Assembly (NCBI RefSeq): GCF_007197885.1
Contig: NZ_VKKG01000002.1
Location: 310,001-374,000, forward strand
DNA: 64,000 nucleotides
Direction: 5' to 3'
Origin: Tessaracoccus rhinocerotis
GTDB taxonomy: Bacteria; Actinomycetota; Actinomycetes; Propionibacteriales; Propionibacteriaceae
Positions 33,576 through 41,473 of the stretch are shown here, in pieces; positions within the stretch are counted from its first letter, which is position 1, and each line of letters starts with the position of its first letter. The position numbers were made by a program, and so were the translations under genes. Below the pieces are notes generated by a model. That model saw only the letters and a list, made by a program, of their open reading frames with translations. It had not been told where the DNA came from and searched no databases.

Positions 33576-36494
33576 ATGAGCAGGGTGACCACGACAGTCG
33601 GTGACTTCGCACGCCGGGGCTTCGACTCGGCGTCCGGGGCCGCCACCGTGTGGCGCCGGTGGCACGAGGCCGTCGGGGGCCCACCGCCCGTCGGGCTCGA
33701 CGTCTTCGAGCCGGCGGCGTACCGGGACCAGGCGCTCGAGGCGCTCGCCAGGATGTGGGAGGCGGACGCCGCGCTCGTGGACCGCATCGTCGCCGAACCC
33801 GACTGGCTGCGCCGCGTGGTCCTGGTGAGCGGAGCCTCCAGCGCTCTGGCACGCTTCCTCGTCAGGCACCCCGGCGAGGCGGAACTCCTCCGGAGCGCGG
33901 GTGAGCACCGCACCCACCAGGAGTGGCGGGAGTTCTTCGAGGGGCGGTGCGCGCCCGTCGACGGCGTGGTCGAGGGCAACGCGGACGTCCTGCGCAGGGC
34001 CAACCACGCGGCGCTGTGCGAGATCGCCGCCCGCGACCTGTCGGCCCCCGACCCGTTCGCGATCATCCACAAGGTGGGCGCCGAGCTCAGCGCGGTCGCG
34101 GATGCCGTCCTCGAGATGGCGCTGGCCCACGCGCGCTCCGAGGTGCCCGGCTGGGAGAAGGTCCGGCTCGCAGTGCTCGCCATGGGCAAGTGCGGCGCGG
34201 GCGAGTTGAACTACATCTCGGACGTGGACGTCATCCACGTCGCCGAGCCCGTCGAGGGGGTGGGTGTCGACGAGGCCATGGCGATCGGGGGACGGCTGGC
34301 CGGCGCCCTGGCGCGGGTCTGCTCCGCCCACAGCCGGGAGGGCACGATCTGGCCGGTGGACGCGGCCCTGCGGCCCGAGGGCAAGGCCGGTCCGTTGGTC
34401 CGCACGCTCGACTCCTGCCGCAAGTACTACTCGGATTGGGCCAAGAACTGGGAGTTCCAGGCACTCATCAAGGCGCGCCCCGCCGCCGGTGACCTGGCCC
34501 TGGGGCAGGAGTTCTGCGACATGGTGGGGCCCAAGGTGTGGCAGGCCGGCCAGCGCGAGGGCTTCCTGTCCGAGGTGCGCGCGATGCGGCAGCGCGTGAT
34601 CTCCTTGATCCCGGACAAGCACGCGGACACCGAGATCAAGCTCGGTGCCGGCGGGCTGCGCGACACCGAGTTCTCCGTCCAGTTGCTGCAGCTCGTCCAC
34701 GGCCGGGCCGACGACCGGATCAGGGGGCGGGGGACCTTCGAGGCCCTGCGTGCCCTGGTGATGACCGGCTACATCGGCCGCTCCGACGGCGTGGAGCTCG
34801 AGAACGCCTACCGCTTCCAGCGCGTGCTCGAGCACCGCGTGCAGCTGCTGAACCTGCGGCGCACCCACCTCCTGCCCGAGGACCCGATGGCGCTGCTGCA
34901 CGTCGCCCGTGGCCTGGCCAGCACCCCCGATGAGGTGGTTGCCACGTTCAAGAAGTCCCTGCGCAGTGTGCTGCGGCTGCAGCAGCGCATCTTCTACTCG
35001 CCGCTGCTCGACGCCGTCAGTTCGCTGCCCACCGACACCCTGAAGCTCTCCGACAACGCGGCCCAGACCCGGATGCGAGCCCTCGGGTTCCTCGACCCGC
35101 GCTCGGCCCTGGGCCACATCAAGGCGCTCACCAAGGGTTCCTCGCGCAGCGCCGAGATCCAGCGCCAGCTGCTGCCCGCGATGCTGCAGTGGTTCGCGGA
35201 GGGTCCCAACCCGGACTTCGGGCTGCTGGCCTTCCGGCAGCTCTCGGAGACGCTCGGCAGCACCAGCTGGTACCTGCGAGCCCTGCGCGACGAGGGATTC
35301 ATGGCCAAGCGGCTGGCGCGGATCGCGTCGTCGAGCCGCTACGTGGTGGACCTCCTGCGGCGCGCTCCCGAGATGGTCCAGATGCTGGCCAGCCGGGAGG
35401 AACTGCGTCCGCGCACCGCGGCCGAGCTCTCGGCCTCGATGACCAGGGCAGCCGGTCGCCACGAGGACCCTGGCAAGGCGATCGCCTCCGTGCGGGCGAT
35501 GCGACGCTCCGAGCTGTGCCGGATCGCGCTCAGCGACGTGCTGGGCGAGGGCGACCTGGACACTGTCTGCCTCGGCCTGTCCAACCTGGCTGCCGCCTCG
35601 ATCGACGCGGCGCTGGTGATCGCGGGCCGCGGGACGGACGCACCGCCGGTGGGGGTGATCGCGCTGGGTCGCTGGGGCGGACGCGAGATGAGCTACTCCT
35701 CCGACGTCGACGTGATGTTCGTGGTCGACGACGACACCGGCCCAGAGGCGTTGGCCGCCGCCACGCAGGTGGTGCGCGTGGCCTCGGACATCCTGGGCAA
35801 GCCGGGGCCGGACCCGGCGCTCGTGATGGACTCGGACCTGCGTCCCGAGGGCAAGGACGGACCGCAGGTGCGCACCGTCTCCTCCTACCTCACGTACTAC
35901 GAGAAGTGGTCCGCCACGTGGGAGGCCCAGGCGCTGGTGCGTGCTCGCGCCGGGGCGGGGGACAGGGACCTGGCGGCGCGGGTGGTGGCCGGGATCGACC
36001 ACCTCCGCTACCCCGACGGCGGGCTGGGCCACAAGCAACTGGTCGAGATCCGCAAGCTGAAGTCGCGGATGGAGTCCGAACGGATCCCGCGCGGGGTGCC
36101 ACGGGAGCGGCACCTGAAGCTGGGCAAGGGCGGCCTCTCCGACGTCGAGTGGACGGTCCAACTGCTGCAGTTGCAGCACGGCGCGGAGCTGGAGTCGTTG
36201 CGCACCACCTCGACGATGGAGGCGCTCGTGGCCCTGGAGCAGGAGAAGCTCCTGACGCAGCAGCAGGCGACCGCGCTGCGGGAGGCGTGGCAGCACGCCA
36301 GCCGCCTGCGCAACGCGATCATGCTGGTGCGCGGCCGGGCCAGCGACTCACTGCCGGCCGACTACCGGGAGCTGGCCGCCATCGCCGAGCTGATGGGGGA
36401 CCACTCGGGGCTGACCTCCCACCTGCTGGAGGAGACCCGGCGGCTCCTCAGGCGCGCCTCCCAGGTGGTGGACAGGATCTTCTGGGAAAGCTGA
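33576..36494 (+). CDS. glnE: Glutamine synthetase adenylyltransferase/deadenylylase
   Basis: A 972-residue bifunctional enzyme with two nucleotidyltransferase halves. The first contains AMGKCGAGELNYISDVDVIHV near residue 205 and GGLRDTEFSVQLLQLVHG near 358; the second contains ALGRWGGREMSYSSDVDVMFV near 700 and GKGGLSDVEWTVQLLQLQHG near 855. These paired GxGxxGxxExxxxSDxD and GGLxDxE motifs define GlnE. It adds and removes AMP on the Tyr of GlnA1. TAGTCT lies 6 nt before the ATG. It converges on a DsbA-like gene with 5 bp between stops. Length matches the family. Confidence 0.95.
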   Translation: MSRVTTTVGDFARRGFDSASGAATVWRRWHEAVGGPPPVGLDVFEPAAYRDQALEALARMWEADAALVDRIVAEPDWLRRVVLVSGASSALARFLVRHPGEAELLRSAGEHRTHQEWREFFEGRCAPVDGVVEGNADVLRRANHAALCEIAARDLSAPDPFAIIHKVGAELSAVADAVLEMALAHARSEVPGWEKVRLAVLAMGKCGAGELNYISDVDVIHVAEPVEGVGVDEAMAIGGRLAGALARVCSAHSREGTIWPVDAALRPEGKAGPLVRTLDSCRKYYSDWAKNWEFQALIKARPAAGDLALGQEFCDMVGPKVWQAGQREGFLSEVRAMRQRVISLIPDKHADTEIKLGAGGLRDTEFSVQLLQLVHGRADDRIRGRGTFEALRALVMTGYIGRSDGVELENAYRFQRVLEHRVQLLNLRRTHLLPEDPMALLHVARGLASTPDEVVATFKKSLRSVLRLQQRIFYSPLLDAVSSLPTDTLKLSDNAAQTRMRALGFLDPRSALGHIKALTKGSSRSAEIQRQLLPAMLQWFAEGPNPDFGLLAFRQLSETLGSTSWYLRALRDEGFMAKRLARIASSSRYVVDLLRRAPEMVQMLASREELRPRTAAELSASMTRAAGRHEDPGKAIASVRAMRRSELCRIALSDVLGEGDLDTVCLGLSNLAAASIDAALVIAGRGTDAPPVGVIALGRWGGREMSYSSDVDVMFVVDDDTGPEALAAATQVVRVASDILGKPGPDPALVMDSDLRPEGKDGPQVRTVSSYLTYYEKWSATWEAQALVRARAGAGDRDLAARVVAGIDHLRYPDGGLGHKQLVEIRKLKSRMESERIPRGVPRERHLKLGKGGLSDVEWTVQLLQLQHGAELESLRTTSTMEALVALEQEKLLTQQQATALREAWQHASRLRNAIMLVRGRASDSLPADYRELAAIAELMGDHSGLTSHLLEETRRLLRRASQVVDRIFWES

Positions 36495-36499
36495 GCCCC

Positions 36500-37216
36500 T
36501 CAGCAGCCCTCGGGACCGCAGGCGGGCGCGTTCTCGGTGCCGGGAATGGTGATGAACGACGGCGTGGCCGGCTTGATCTCCTCCCACACCTGCTCCAGGA
36601 CCTGGGTGAACACGGACGAGTCCTGCGCGCCGGAGACGCCGTACTTGCCCTCGAAGACGAAGAACGGGACGCCGCTGACGCCGATGGCGCTGGCCTGGTC
36701 GATGTCGGCGCGGACGGCGGCGTTCAGCTCGTCGCTGACCAGGGCCGCGCGGGCCGCGTCCTCGGTGAGGCCGTTGTCGGTGCCGATCCGCACCAGGACC
36801 TCCTCGTCACTGATCGCCTCGCCCTTCTCGAAGTGGGCCGACAGCAGCGCCTCCTTGACGGCGTCGACGTCGAGCCCGGCCTGCTTGACCGCGTGCAGCA
36901 GCTGGTGGGCCTTCATCGAGTTGGCGGGCACGAGGGAGTCGAAGTCGTAGGAGAGCCCTTCACCGCGGGCCACCTCGGTGACGTGCGCGAGCATGGCTGC
37001 CACCTGGTTGGCGGGCATCCCCTTTGCCTGCTCAAGGTACTCGTGCTCGGAGAGCTCCGAGCGCTCCGGGAGCGTGGGATCCAGCTGGTAGGAGTGCCAG
37101 GTGACCGAGACCTGGTCCTTGGCCCCGAAGCCGTCCAGGGCCTTCTCGAACCGCCGCTTGCCGATGAAGCACCACGGGCAGGCGATGTCGGACCAGATGT
37201 CGATGTTCAGAGTCAT
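36500..37216 (-). CDS. DsbA-family (FrnE-like) thiol oxidoreductase
   Basis: A 238-residue cytoplasmic thioredoxin-fold protein with active site CPWC near residues 13-16 (IWSDIACPWCFIGKRRFE) and the cis-Pro loop GVSGVPFFVFEGKYGVSGAQ near 180. The helical insertion between them is typical of FrnE/2-hydroxychromene isomerase-like proteins. The tail ACGPEGC holds two further cysteines. No signal peptide is present. TACACT (minus strand, 37229-37224) lies 7 nt before the ATG, suggesting leaderless translation. It is divergent from the FMN-riboswitch transporter. Confidence 0.88.
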   Translation of the reverse strand: MTLNIDIWSDIACPWCFIGKRRFEKALDGFGAKDQVSVTWHSYQLDPTLPERSELSEHEYLEQAKGMPANQVAAMLAHVTEVARGEGLSYDFDSLVPANSMKAHQLLHAVKQAGLDVDAVKEALLSAHFEKGEAISDEEVLVRIGTDNGLTEDAARAALVSDELNAAVRADIDQASAIGVSGVPFFVFEGKYGVSGAQDSSVFTQVLEQVWEEIKPATPSFITIPGTENAPACGPEGC

Positions 37217-37275
37217 GGGACCCAGTGTAGTTGTAAAATCAACTACATTGGGGTGATAGGATCCAGCCACACACA

Positions 37276-37406
37276 GCGTGTTCCGGGGTCGGTGAAAGTC
37301 CGAACCGGCGGTTACAGCCCGCGACCCTCCCACTGCCGCAAGGCGACCGGAGGTTGACTCGGTGGAACTCCGAGGCCGACAGTCAGAGTCTGGATGGGAG
37401 GAACGC
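37276..37406 (+). promoter_or_regulatory. FMN riboswitch (RFN element)
   Basis: The conserved RFN blocks occur in order: GGGGTCGGTGAAAGTCCG, AACCGGCGGTTACAGCCCGCGA, CGGTGGAACTCCGAGGCCGA, and CAGTCAGAGTCTGGATGGGAG. The ends pair as P1 (GCGTGTTCC at 37276-37284 with GGAACGC at 37400-37406). It binds flavin mononucleotide and lowers expression of the downstream gene. It lies 79 nt before the first transporter gene. Confidence 0.93.
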
Positions 37407-37447
37407 GTGGTTGCGGTCGCGCCCTGACGGGTCGACCGCCGCTGAGC

Positions 37448-37482
37448 GAACCCCGGAACCTGACAGGAAGGTACCGGGGTTC
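37448..37482 (+). promoter_or_regulatory. Expression-platform hairpin abutting the permease start
   Basis: GAACCCCGG (37448-37456) pairs with CCGGGGTTC (37474-37482), and inside it ACCT pairs with AGGT across one A-A mismatch. The hairpin contains the only Shine-Dalgarno-like stretch, AGGAAGG (37465-37471), and ends two bases before the TTG start. No U tract follows. It is therefore more likely a ribosome-site sequestering hairpin controlled by the riboswitch than a terminator. Confidence 0.6.
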
Positions 37483-37484
37483 AG

Positions 37485-38330
37485 TTGTCCACGAAGGAGC
37501 GCAGCAGGGCGCGTGAGTTCGCGCGCCTCGGCGTCTGGTCCGCCTACCCGGCGCGGACCCGTCCGGCCCACGGCCCGGAGCGGTGGCTGCCCGCCACCGT
37601 GGCCGCCGTCGCCCTGCTCGGGGTCTGGCTGGCCGCCACCCGCGGCGACCTCGTCCCGGACGCGTTCCTGCCCGACGCCTTCGCCGTGTGGGACCGGCTC
37701 GTCGTGTGGACCGGCAACGGCACCATCTGGCGCTACCTCTGGCCCACCGTCGTCGCCGCGCTGATCGGCTCGGCCATTGCCGTCGTCGCGTCGCTGGTGC
37801 TGGGCATCCTGATCGCCCACTCCCGCCTGCTGGGAGCGGTCATCGAGCCGTTCGTGGCCTTCTCGCAGGCCATTCCCCTGGTGGCCATCGCGCCGCTGCT
37901 CGCGCTGTGGATCGGCTACGGCATGGTCCCAATCGCCGTGCTGTGCGCCCTGGTTGCGTTCTTCCCGATGGTGACCACCACCGTCGTCGGGTTCCGCAGC
38001 CTGGACATGCGCATGGTCGAGAACGCGTGGCTCGACGGGGCGGGCTTCCGCGCCCGGTTGTGGCACGTGGAACTGCCAGTCGCCGCGCCCGCGATCCTGG
38101 CCGGGATCAGGGCCGGCTTCGTGCTGTCCATGACCGGCGCCATCGTAGGCGAGTTCGTCATCGGGGGCGCCGGACTCGGCACCCTGCTCACCATCTCCCG
38201 CGAGGCCACCGACACCGTCGGCGTCTTCGCCGTCCTCGTCTGGATCGCCGCCGTGGCGCTGGTCCTGCAGGGCATCATCCAGGCCGCGGAGCACATCAGC
38301 GTCCGCCGACTCCAAGGAGAGACCACATGA
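37485..38330 (+). CDS. ribX: ABC transporter permease, probable riboflavin importer subunit
   Basis: A 281-residue binding-protein-dependent permease with about six membrane helices. The ATPase-contact (EAA) loop is DGAGFRARLWHVELPVAAPAI near residues 184-204. It is of the SsuC/ThiX/TauC subfamily. Its position behind an FMN riboswitch and before an NMT1-type binding lipoprotein matches the RibXY riboflavin transporters. The TTG start at 37485 is weak; no other in-frame start precedes the first helix, and AGGAAGG lies 13 nt upstream inside a hairpin. No ATPase gene is nearby, so the energising subunit must be elsewhere if this works as a normal ABC importer. Confidence 0.75.
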   Translation: MSTKERSRAREFARLGVWSAYPARTRPAHGPERWLPATVAAVALLGVWLAATRGDLVPDAFLPDAFAVWDRLVVWTGNGTIWRYLWPTVVAALIGSAIAVVASLVLGILIAHSRLLGAVIEPFVAFSQAIPLVAIAPLLALWIGYGMVPIAVLCALVAFFPMVTTTVVGFRSLDMRMVENAWLDGAGFRARLWHVELPVAAPAILAGIRAGFVLSMTGAIVGEFVIGGAGLGTLLTISREATDTVGVFAVLVWIAAVALVLQGIIQAAEHISVRRLQGETT

Positions 38331-39331
38331 ACCTTCGACGCCGCACCCTGCTCGCGGGCGCGCTCGGGCTCCCGCTCACGGCGCTTGCCGCCTGTGCGCC
38401 GCAGGAGCAGGCGCCGCCGGAGTCCGCGCAGCCCACGGATGTAAAGACGAGGCTCACCGTCGGGCTCACCTACATCCCCAACGTGCAGTTCAGCCCCTTC
38501 TACCTGGCGGTGGCGCAGGACGTGTTCGCGCGCAGCGGGCTGGACGTGAGGCTGCGACACCACGGCGCCCAGGAGGACGCCTTCGGTGCCCTGCTCTCCG
38601 GCGAGGAGGACGTGGTGTTCGCCTCCTCCGACGAGGCGGTCGTCGCGGCCGTCCAGGCCCCCGAGCTGCGGACCTTCGCCACGGCGTACCAGACCTTCCC
38701 GGGCGTGGTGATCGTCCCTGCGGACGCAGGTGTCACCACTGTCGCTGACCTGCGCGGCCGACGCGTCGGGATCCCCGGGCACTTCGGCTCCACCTACTAC
38801 TCCGCCCTGGCCGCCCTCCACAACGCGGGCCTGGACGAGGCCGACGTCGAGCTGACCGACATCGGGTTCACCCAGGTGGCCGCCCTCAGCTCCGGCAAGG
38901 TGGACGCCATCGTCGGGTTCACCAACAACGAGACCGTCCAGTTCCGGATGTCCGGCTTCGACGTCGTGGAGCTGCCCGTGCAGCCCGCCGACGAGGTCTC
39001 GCTCGTCGGCCCCGGCCTCGTCACCGTCGCCGGGCGCCTGGAAGACGCCGTCCTGTCCCGGGTCGCCGAGGCGATGCGCGAGGCCGAAGCCATGATCATC
39101 GCCGACCCGGAACTGGCGATGACCGCCACGCAGGAACACGTCCCGACCCTGGCCGACGAGGCGCAGCGCGAGGCCGCAGCGGCAGTGCTGGAGGCCACCT
39201 CGGGTCTGTGGTTGCGCGACGGTGAACCCAGCGTGGCGGTCGACGAGGCGGCCTTCGAGCGCATGGGCGGTTTCCTCGTCGACGTCGGGATCATCGAGAC
39301 CGCGCCGGCGGAGACGACCATCATCCTCTGA
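38327..39331 (+). CDS. ribY: NMT1/THI5-like substrate-binding lipoprotein, probable riboflavin binder
   Basis: A 334-residue lipoprotein. The leader LRRRTLLAGALGLPLTALAAC has a twin-arginine and a lipobox (LAAC, Cys about residue 22). The mature part matches NMT1/SsuA-like binding proteins: LTVGLTYIPNVQFSPFYLAVAQDVF, GRRVGIPGHFGSTYYSALAAL, and SSGKVDAIVGFTNNE. It overlaps the permease stop (ATGA). Family members bind hydroxypyrimidine, sulfonates or riboflavin; the FMN riboswitch upstream points to riboflavin. The gene is followed by a 225-bp gap that holds a leader peptide for the next gene. Confidence 0.78.
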   Translation: MNLRRRTLLAGALGLPLTALAACAPQEQAPPESAQPTDVKTRLTVGLTYIPNVQFSPFYLAVAQDVFARSGLDVRLRHHGAQEDAFGALLSGEEDVVFASSDEAVVAAVQAPELRTFATAYQTFPGVVIVPADAGVTTVADLRGRRVGIPGHFGSTYYSALAALHNAGLDEADVELTDIGFTQVAALSSGKVDAIVGFTNNETVQFRMSGFDVVELPVQPADEVSLVGPGLVTVAGRLEDAVLSRVAEAMREAEAMIIADPELAMTATQEHVPTLADEAQREAAAAVLEATSGLWLRDGEPSVAVDEAAFERMGGFLVDVGIIETAPAETTIIL

Positions 39332-39360
39332 GGGACGGCTACGCCCACGGCGAACTGGTT

Positions 39361-39389
39361 TTGACGAACGACTTGGGCGGTGTTTGGAT
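39361..39389 (+). promoter_or_regulatory. Promoter of the leader peptide/symporter unit
   Basis: TTGACG (39361-39366), a 17-bp spacer and TTGGAT (39384-39389) form a good promoter. Seven bases separate it from the ATG of the leader peptide at 39397, so the leader peptide is probably translated from a leaderless transcript. Confidence 0.6.
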
Positions 39390-39396
39390 GGGCCCC

Positions 39397-39468
39397 ATGG
39401 ACCTGATGCTCGTGACCCGCCCCTGGGTCGACCTGTGCCGTCAGCGCTCCACGGCCTGTCGAGTCTGA
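39397..39468 (+). CDS. Cysteine-type leader peptide upstream of symporter
   Basis: A 23-codon reading frame with its own promoter. The peptide begins MDLMLVTRPWVDLC and continues RQRSTACRV. The core RxxVDLxRxxSxxCR is the pattern of the short leader peptides that precede sulfur and cysteine genes in actinobacteria; position two of the HVDL element is Trp instead of His. Two Cys codons (TGC, TGT) lie at positions 14 and 21, near the end. Ribosome stalling at Cys codons would couple cysteine supply to the symporter gene 88 bp downstream. The 88-bp spacer has small GCAC/GTGC hairpins, but I could not resolve a clear attenuator. Confidence 0.7.
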   Translation: MDLMLVTRPWVDLCRQRSTACRV

Positions 39469-39556
39469 CTCCGGACCGTCTCCCAGCCCGATCGTCCAGC
39501 AGGGCACTTCCGTGCGCACCCCGTGCGATCCCCGAATACCCAGAGAAGAGACCGGC

Positions 39557-40927
39557 ATGTCCGCAACCCGTGAGGCCGCCGCCGAAGAGGCGTCGCCCGA
39601 GAAGACCCCCTCCAGGAAGAACCCGCTGAGCAAGTTCAGCGTCCAGGTCGTCATCGGCCTGGTCGCGGGCGTGGCGCTCGGCTTCGTCGCCGTCGGCATC
39701 GGTACCGGCGCCGACGGCGAGCCGAACTGGCTCACCGCCACCCTCTCCGAGATCGGCGGCGCCTACGTCAACCTGCTGAAGCTGCTGGTGGTGCCGCTGG
39801 TGGTCACCGCGGTGATCAGCTCCATCGCCCGCCTGCGTGAGGTCGCCAACGCGGCGCGCCTCGCCGTCCAGACCCTGGTCTGGTTCGGCATCACAGCCCT
39901 CGCCTCCGTGGTGGTGGGCCTGGCCGTGGGGCTCGTCTCCGGCCCCTGGCTCACCGCCGGCGTCTCCGGGGAGGGTGCCGCCGAGCCGAGCCGCGTGGGC
40001 TCCTGGTGGGCGTTCCTCGCCGGACTGGTCCCGAGCAACATCTTCGGCCTCGAGGTGGGCCTGCGCGGATCGGCCGAGGCCGGGTTCACCGCCAACCCGA
40101 GCTTCAACGTGCTCCAGATCATCGTGCTGTCGATCGCCTTCGGCGTCGCCGCCCTCAAGGTGGGGGAGAAGGCCGCCGGGTTCATCGAGTTCACCGAGTC
40201 CGCGCTCGCCGTCGTGCAGAAGGTCCTTTGGTGGGTCATCCGCCTCGCCCCCATCGGCACCGCCGCCCTCATCGGGCGCGCCATCGCCACCTACGGCTGG
40301 AACTCGCTGGCGTCGCTGGGCACCTTCGCCATTGCGATCTACGTCGGACTGCTGCTGGTCTGGGTGATCGTCTACCCGGTCATCCTGCGCGCCCACGGCC
40401 TGTCGGTGCTGCAGTTCTACAAGAACGTCTGGCCCGTCACGACCCTCGGGTTCGTCACCCGCTCCTCGATGGGCGTGCTGCCCGTCACCGAGCAGGTGAC
40501 CGAGCGAAACATGGGCGTGCCGCGCTCCTACGCCAGCTTCGCGGTCCCGCTCGGCTCCACCACCAAGATGGACGGTTGCGCCGCGATCTACCCGGCGATC
40601 GCCGCCATCTTCGTGGCACAGTTCTACGGCGTGGAGCTGGGCATCACGCACTACCTGCTGATCGCGTTCGTGTCCGTGCTCGGCTCCGCCGCCACCGCCG
40701 GCACCACCGGCGCGACGGTGATGCTCACGCTGACGCTGTCCACCGTCGGGCTCCCGCTCGAGGGGGTCGGCCTGCTGATCGCCGTCGACGCCATCCTCGA
40801 CATGGGCCGCACGGCGCTCAACGTCACCGGCCAGGCACTGGTGCCCACGATCGTCGCCAAGCGCGAGGGCATCCTCGACGAGGACGTCTACAACTCCAAC
40901 CCGGAGTTCGAGGGCGTCAAGATCTGA
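39557..40927 (+). CDS. Dicarboxylate/amino acid:cation symporter (DAACS), possible cystine importer
   Basis: A 456-residue transporter with about eight membrane helices and two re-entrant loops. Family signatures are NLLKLLVVPLVVTAVISSI near residue 74, VTRSSMGVLPVTEQV near 300 (the serine-rich loop is reduced to RSS), GSTTKMDGCAAIYPAI near 336 and GTTGATVMLTLTLS near 385, with DAILDMGRTALNVTG near 414 for substrate and cation binding. GltP, DctA and TcyP belong here. The upstream Cys leader peptide favours an L-cystine/cysteine role (TcyP-like). AGAAGAG at 39543-39549 is a plausible ribosome site for ATG 39557. Confidence 0.88.
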   Translation: MSATREAAAEEASPEKTPSRKNPLSKFSVQVVIGLVAGVALGFVAVGIGTGADGEPNWLTATLSEIGGAYVNLLKLLVVPLVVTAVISSIARLREVANAARLAVQTLVWFGITALASVVVGLAVGLVSGPWLTAGVSGEGAAEPSRVGSWWAFLAGLVPSNIFGLEVGLRGSAEAGFTANPSFNVLQIIVLSIAFGVAALKVGEKAAGFIEFTESALAVVQKVLWWVIRLAPIGTAALIGRAIATYGWNSLASLGTFAIAIYVGLLLVWVIVYPVILRAHGLSVLQFYKNVWPVTTLGFVTRSSMGVLPVTEQVTERNMGVPRSYASFAVPLGSTTKMDGCAAIYPAIAAIFVAQFYGVELGITHYLLIAFVSVLGSAATAGTTGATVMLTLTLSTVGLPLEGVGLLIAVDAILDMGRTALNVTGQALVPTIVAKREGILDEDVYNSNPEFEGVKI

Positions 40928-40993
40928 CACCGCCGAAAGGCACCTGCTGCCGCGGAGGGGTCGGGTCGAACGGCCGGAGCGTACGGTTGTGCC

Positions 40994-41413
40994 ATGAGGG
41001 AACGCAACATCGCCGTGGCCACGTCCATGCTGCCCATCGTGCTCGCCGTGGTCCTGGTGCTCACCGGTGACGCCAGCCCTTGGTGGGCGGCGGCGGCCGT
41101 GGTCGTCGGCGGTGGACTGGCCTGGTTCCTGCTCCGCGGGGGGCGGCACACGCCGTGGGAGAGGGCGCGCCGGCTGGTGGCGCCCGGCCACGCGGTGGTG
41201 TTCTGGAAGCCGGGCTGCAGCTACTGCGAGCGGCTGCTGCGCGCGCTGGGCGACGACAGCCGCGTCACCTGGGTCAACGTCTGGAAGGACGAGGCGGCCA
41301 ACGCCGAGTTGAGGAGCCACAACAACGGCGACGAACTGACCCCGACGGCGCTCGTGGGCCCCGAGGTCCTGCGCAACCCGAGCGCCGACGAGCTCCGGGC
41401 CGCCCTGGCCTGA
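40994..41413 (+). CDS. Membrane-anchored glutaredoxin/mycoredoxin-like protein
   Basis: A 139-residue protein. Two membrane helices (about 8-24 and 30-47) precede a cytoplasmic glutaredoxin fold with active site C-S-Y-C (Cys75, Cys78 in WKPGCSYCERLLRAL), followed by VTWVNVWKDEAANAELR and ELTPTALVG, where TPT carries the cis-Pro. The CxYC site and actinobacterial context suggest mycoredoxin activity with mycothiol. It lies 66 bp downstream of the putative cystine symporter on the same strand and ends at a strong terminator. A link to thiol uptake is inference. Confidence 0.8.
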   Translation: MRERNIAVATSMLPIVLAVVLVLTGDASPWWAAAAVVVGGGLAWFLLRGGRHTPWERARRLVAPGHAVVFWKPGCSYCERLLRALGDDSRVTWVNVWKDEAANAELRSHNNGDELTPTALVGPEVLRNPSADELRAALA

Positions 41414-41430
41414 GGTTCCCCGAACGCAGG

Positions 41431-41458
41431 AAGGCCCCCGCCGAGTGGCGGGGGCCTT
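41431..41458. terminator. Bidirectional terminator between glutaredoxin-like gene and glnA1
   Basis: A perfect 12-bp stem (AAGGCCCCCGCC, 41431-41442; GGCGGGGGCCTT, 41447-41458) with loop GAGT lies between convergent genes, 17 bp after one stop and 15 bp before the other. The A and T at the stem ends give short U runs on both strands. Confidence 0.9.
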
Positions 41459-41473
41459 CGAGCAGTCAGCGGC

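Noticed and set aside
37448-37482. Rho-independent terminator of the FMN riboswitch
   Set aside because: No U tract follows and the hairpin ends two bases from the start codon while holding the only ribosome site, so translation control fits better.
39461-39471. Hairpin GAGTC-T-GACTC at the end of the leader peptide
   Set aside because: A one-base loop is sterically impossible as a hairpin; at most a DNA palindrome.
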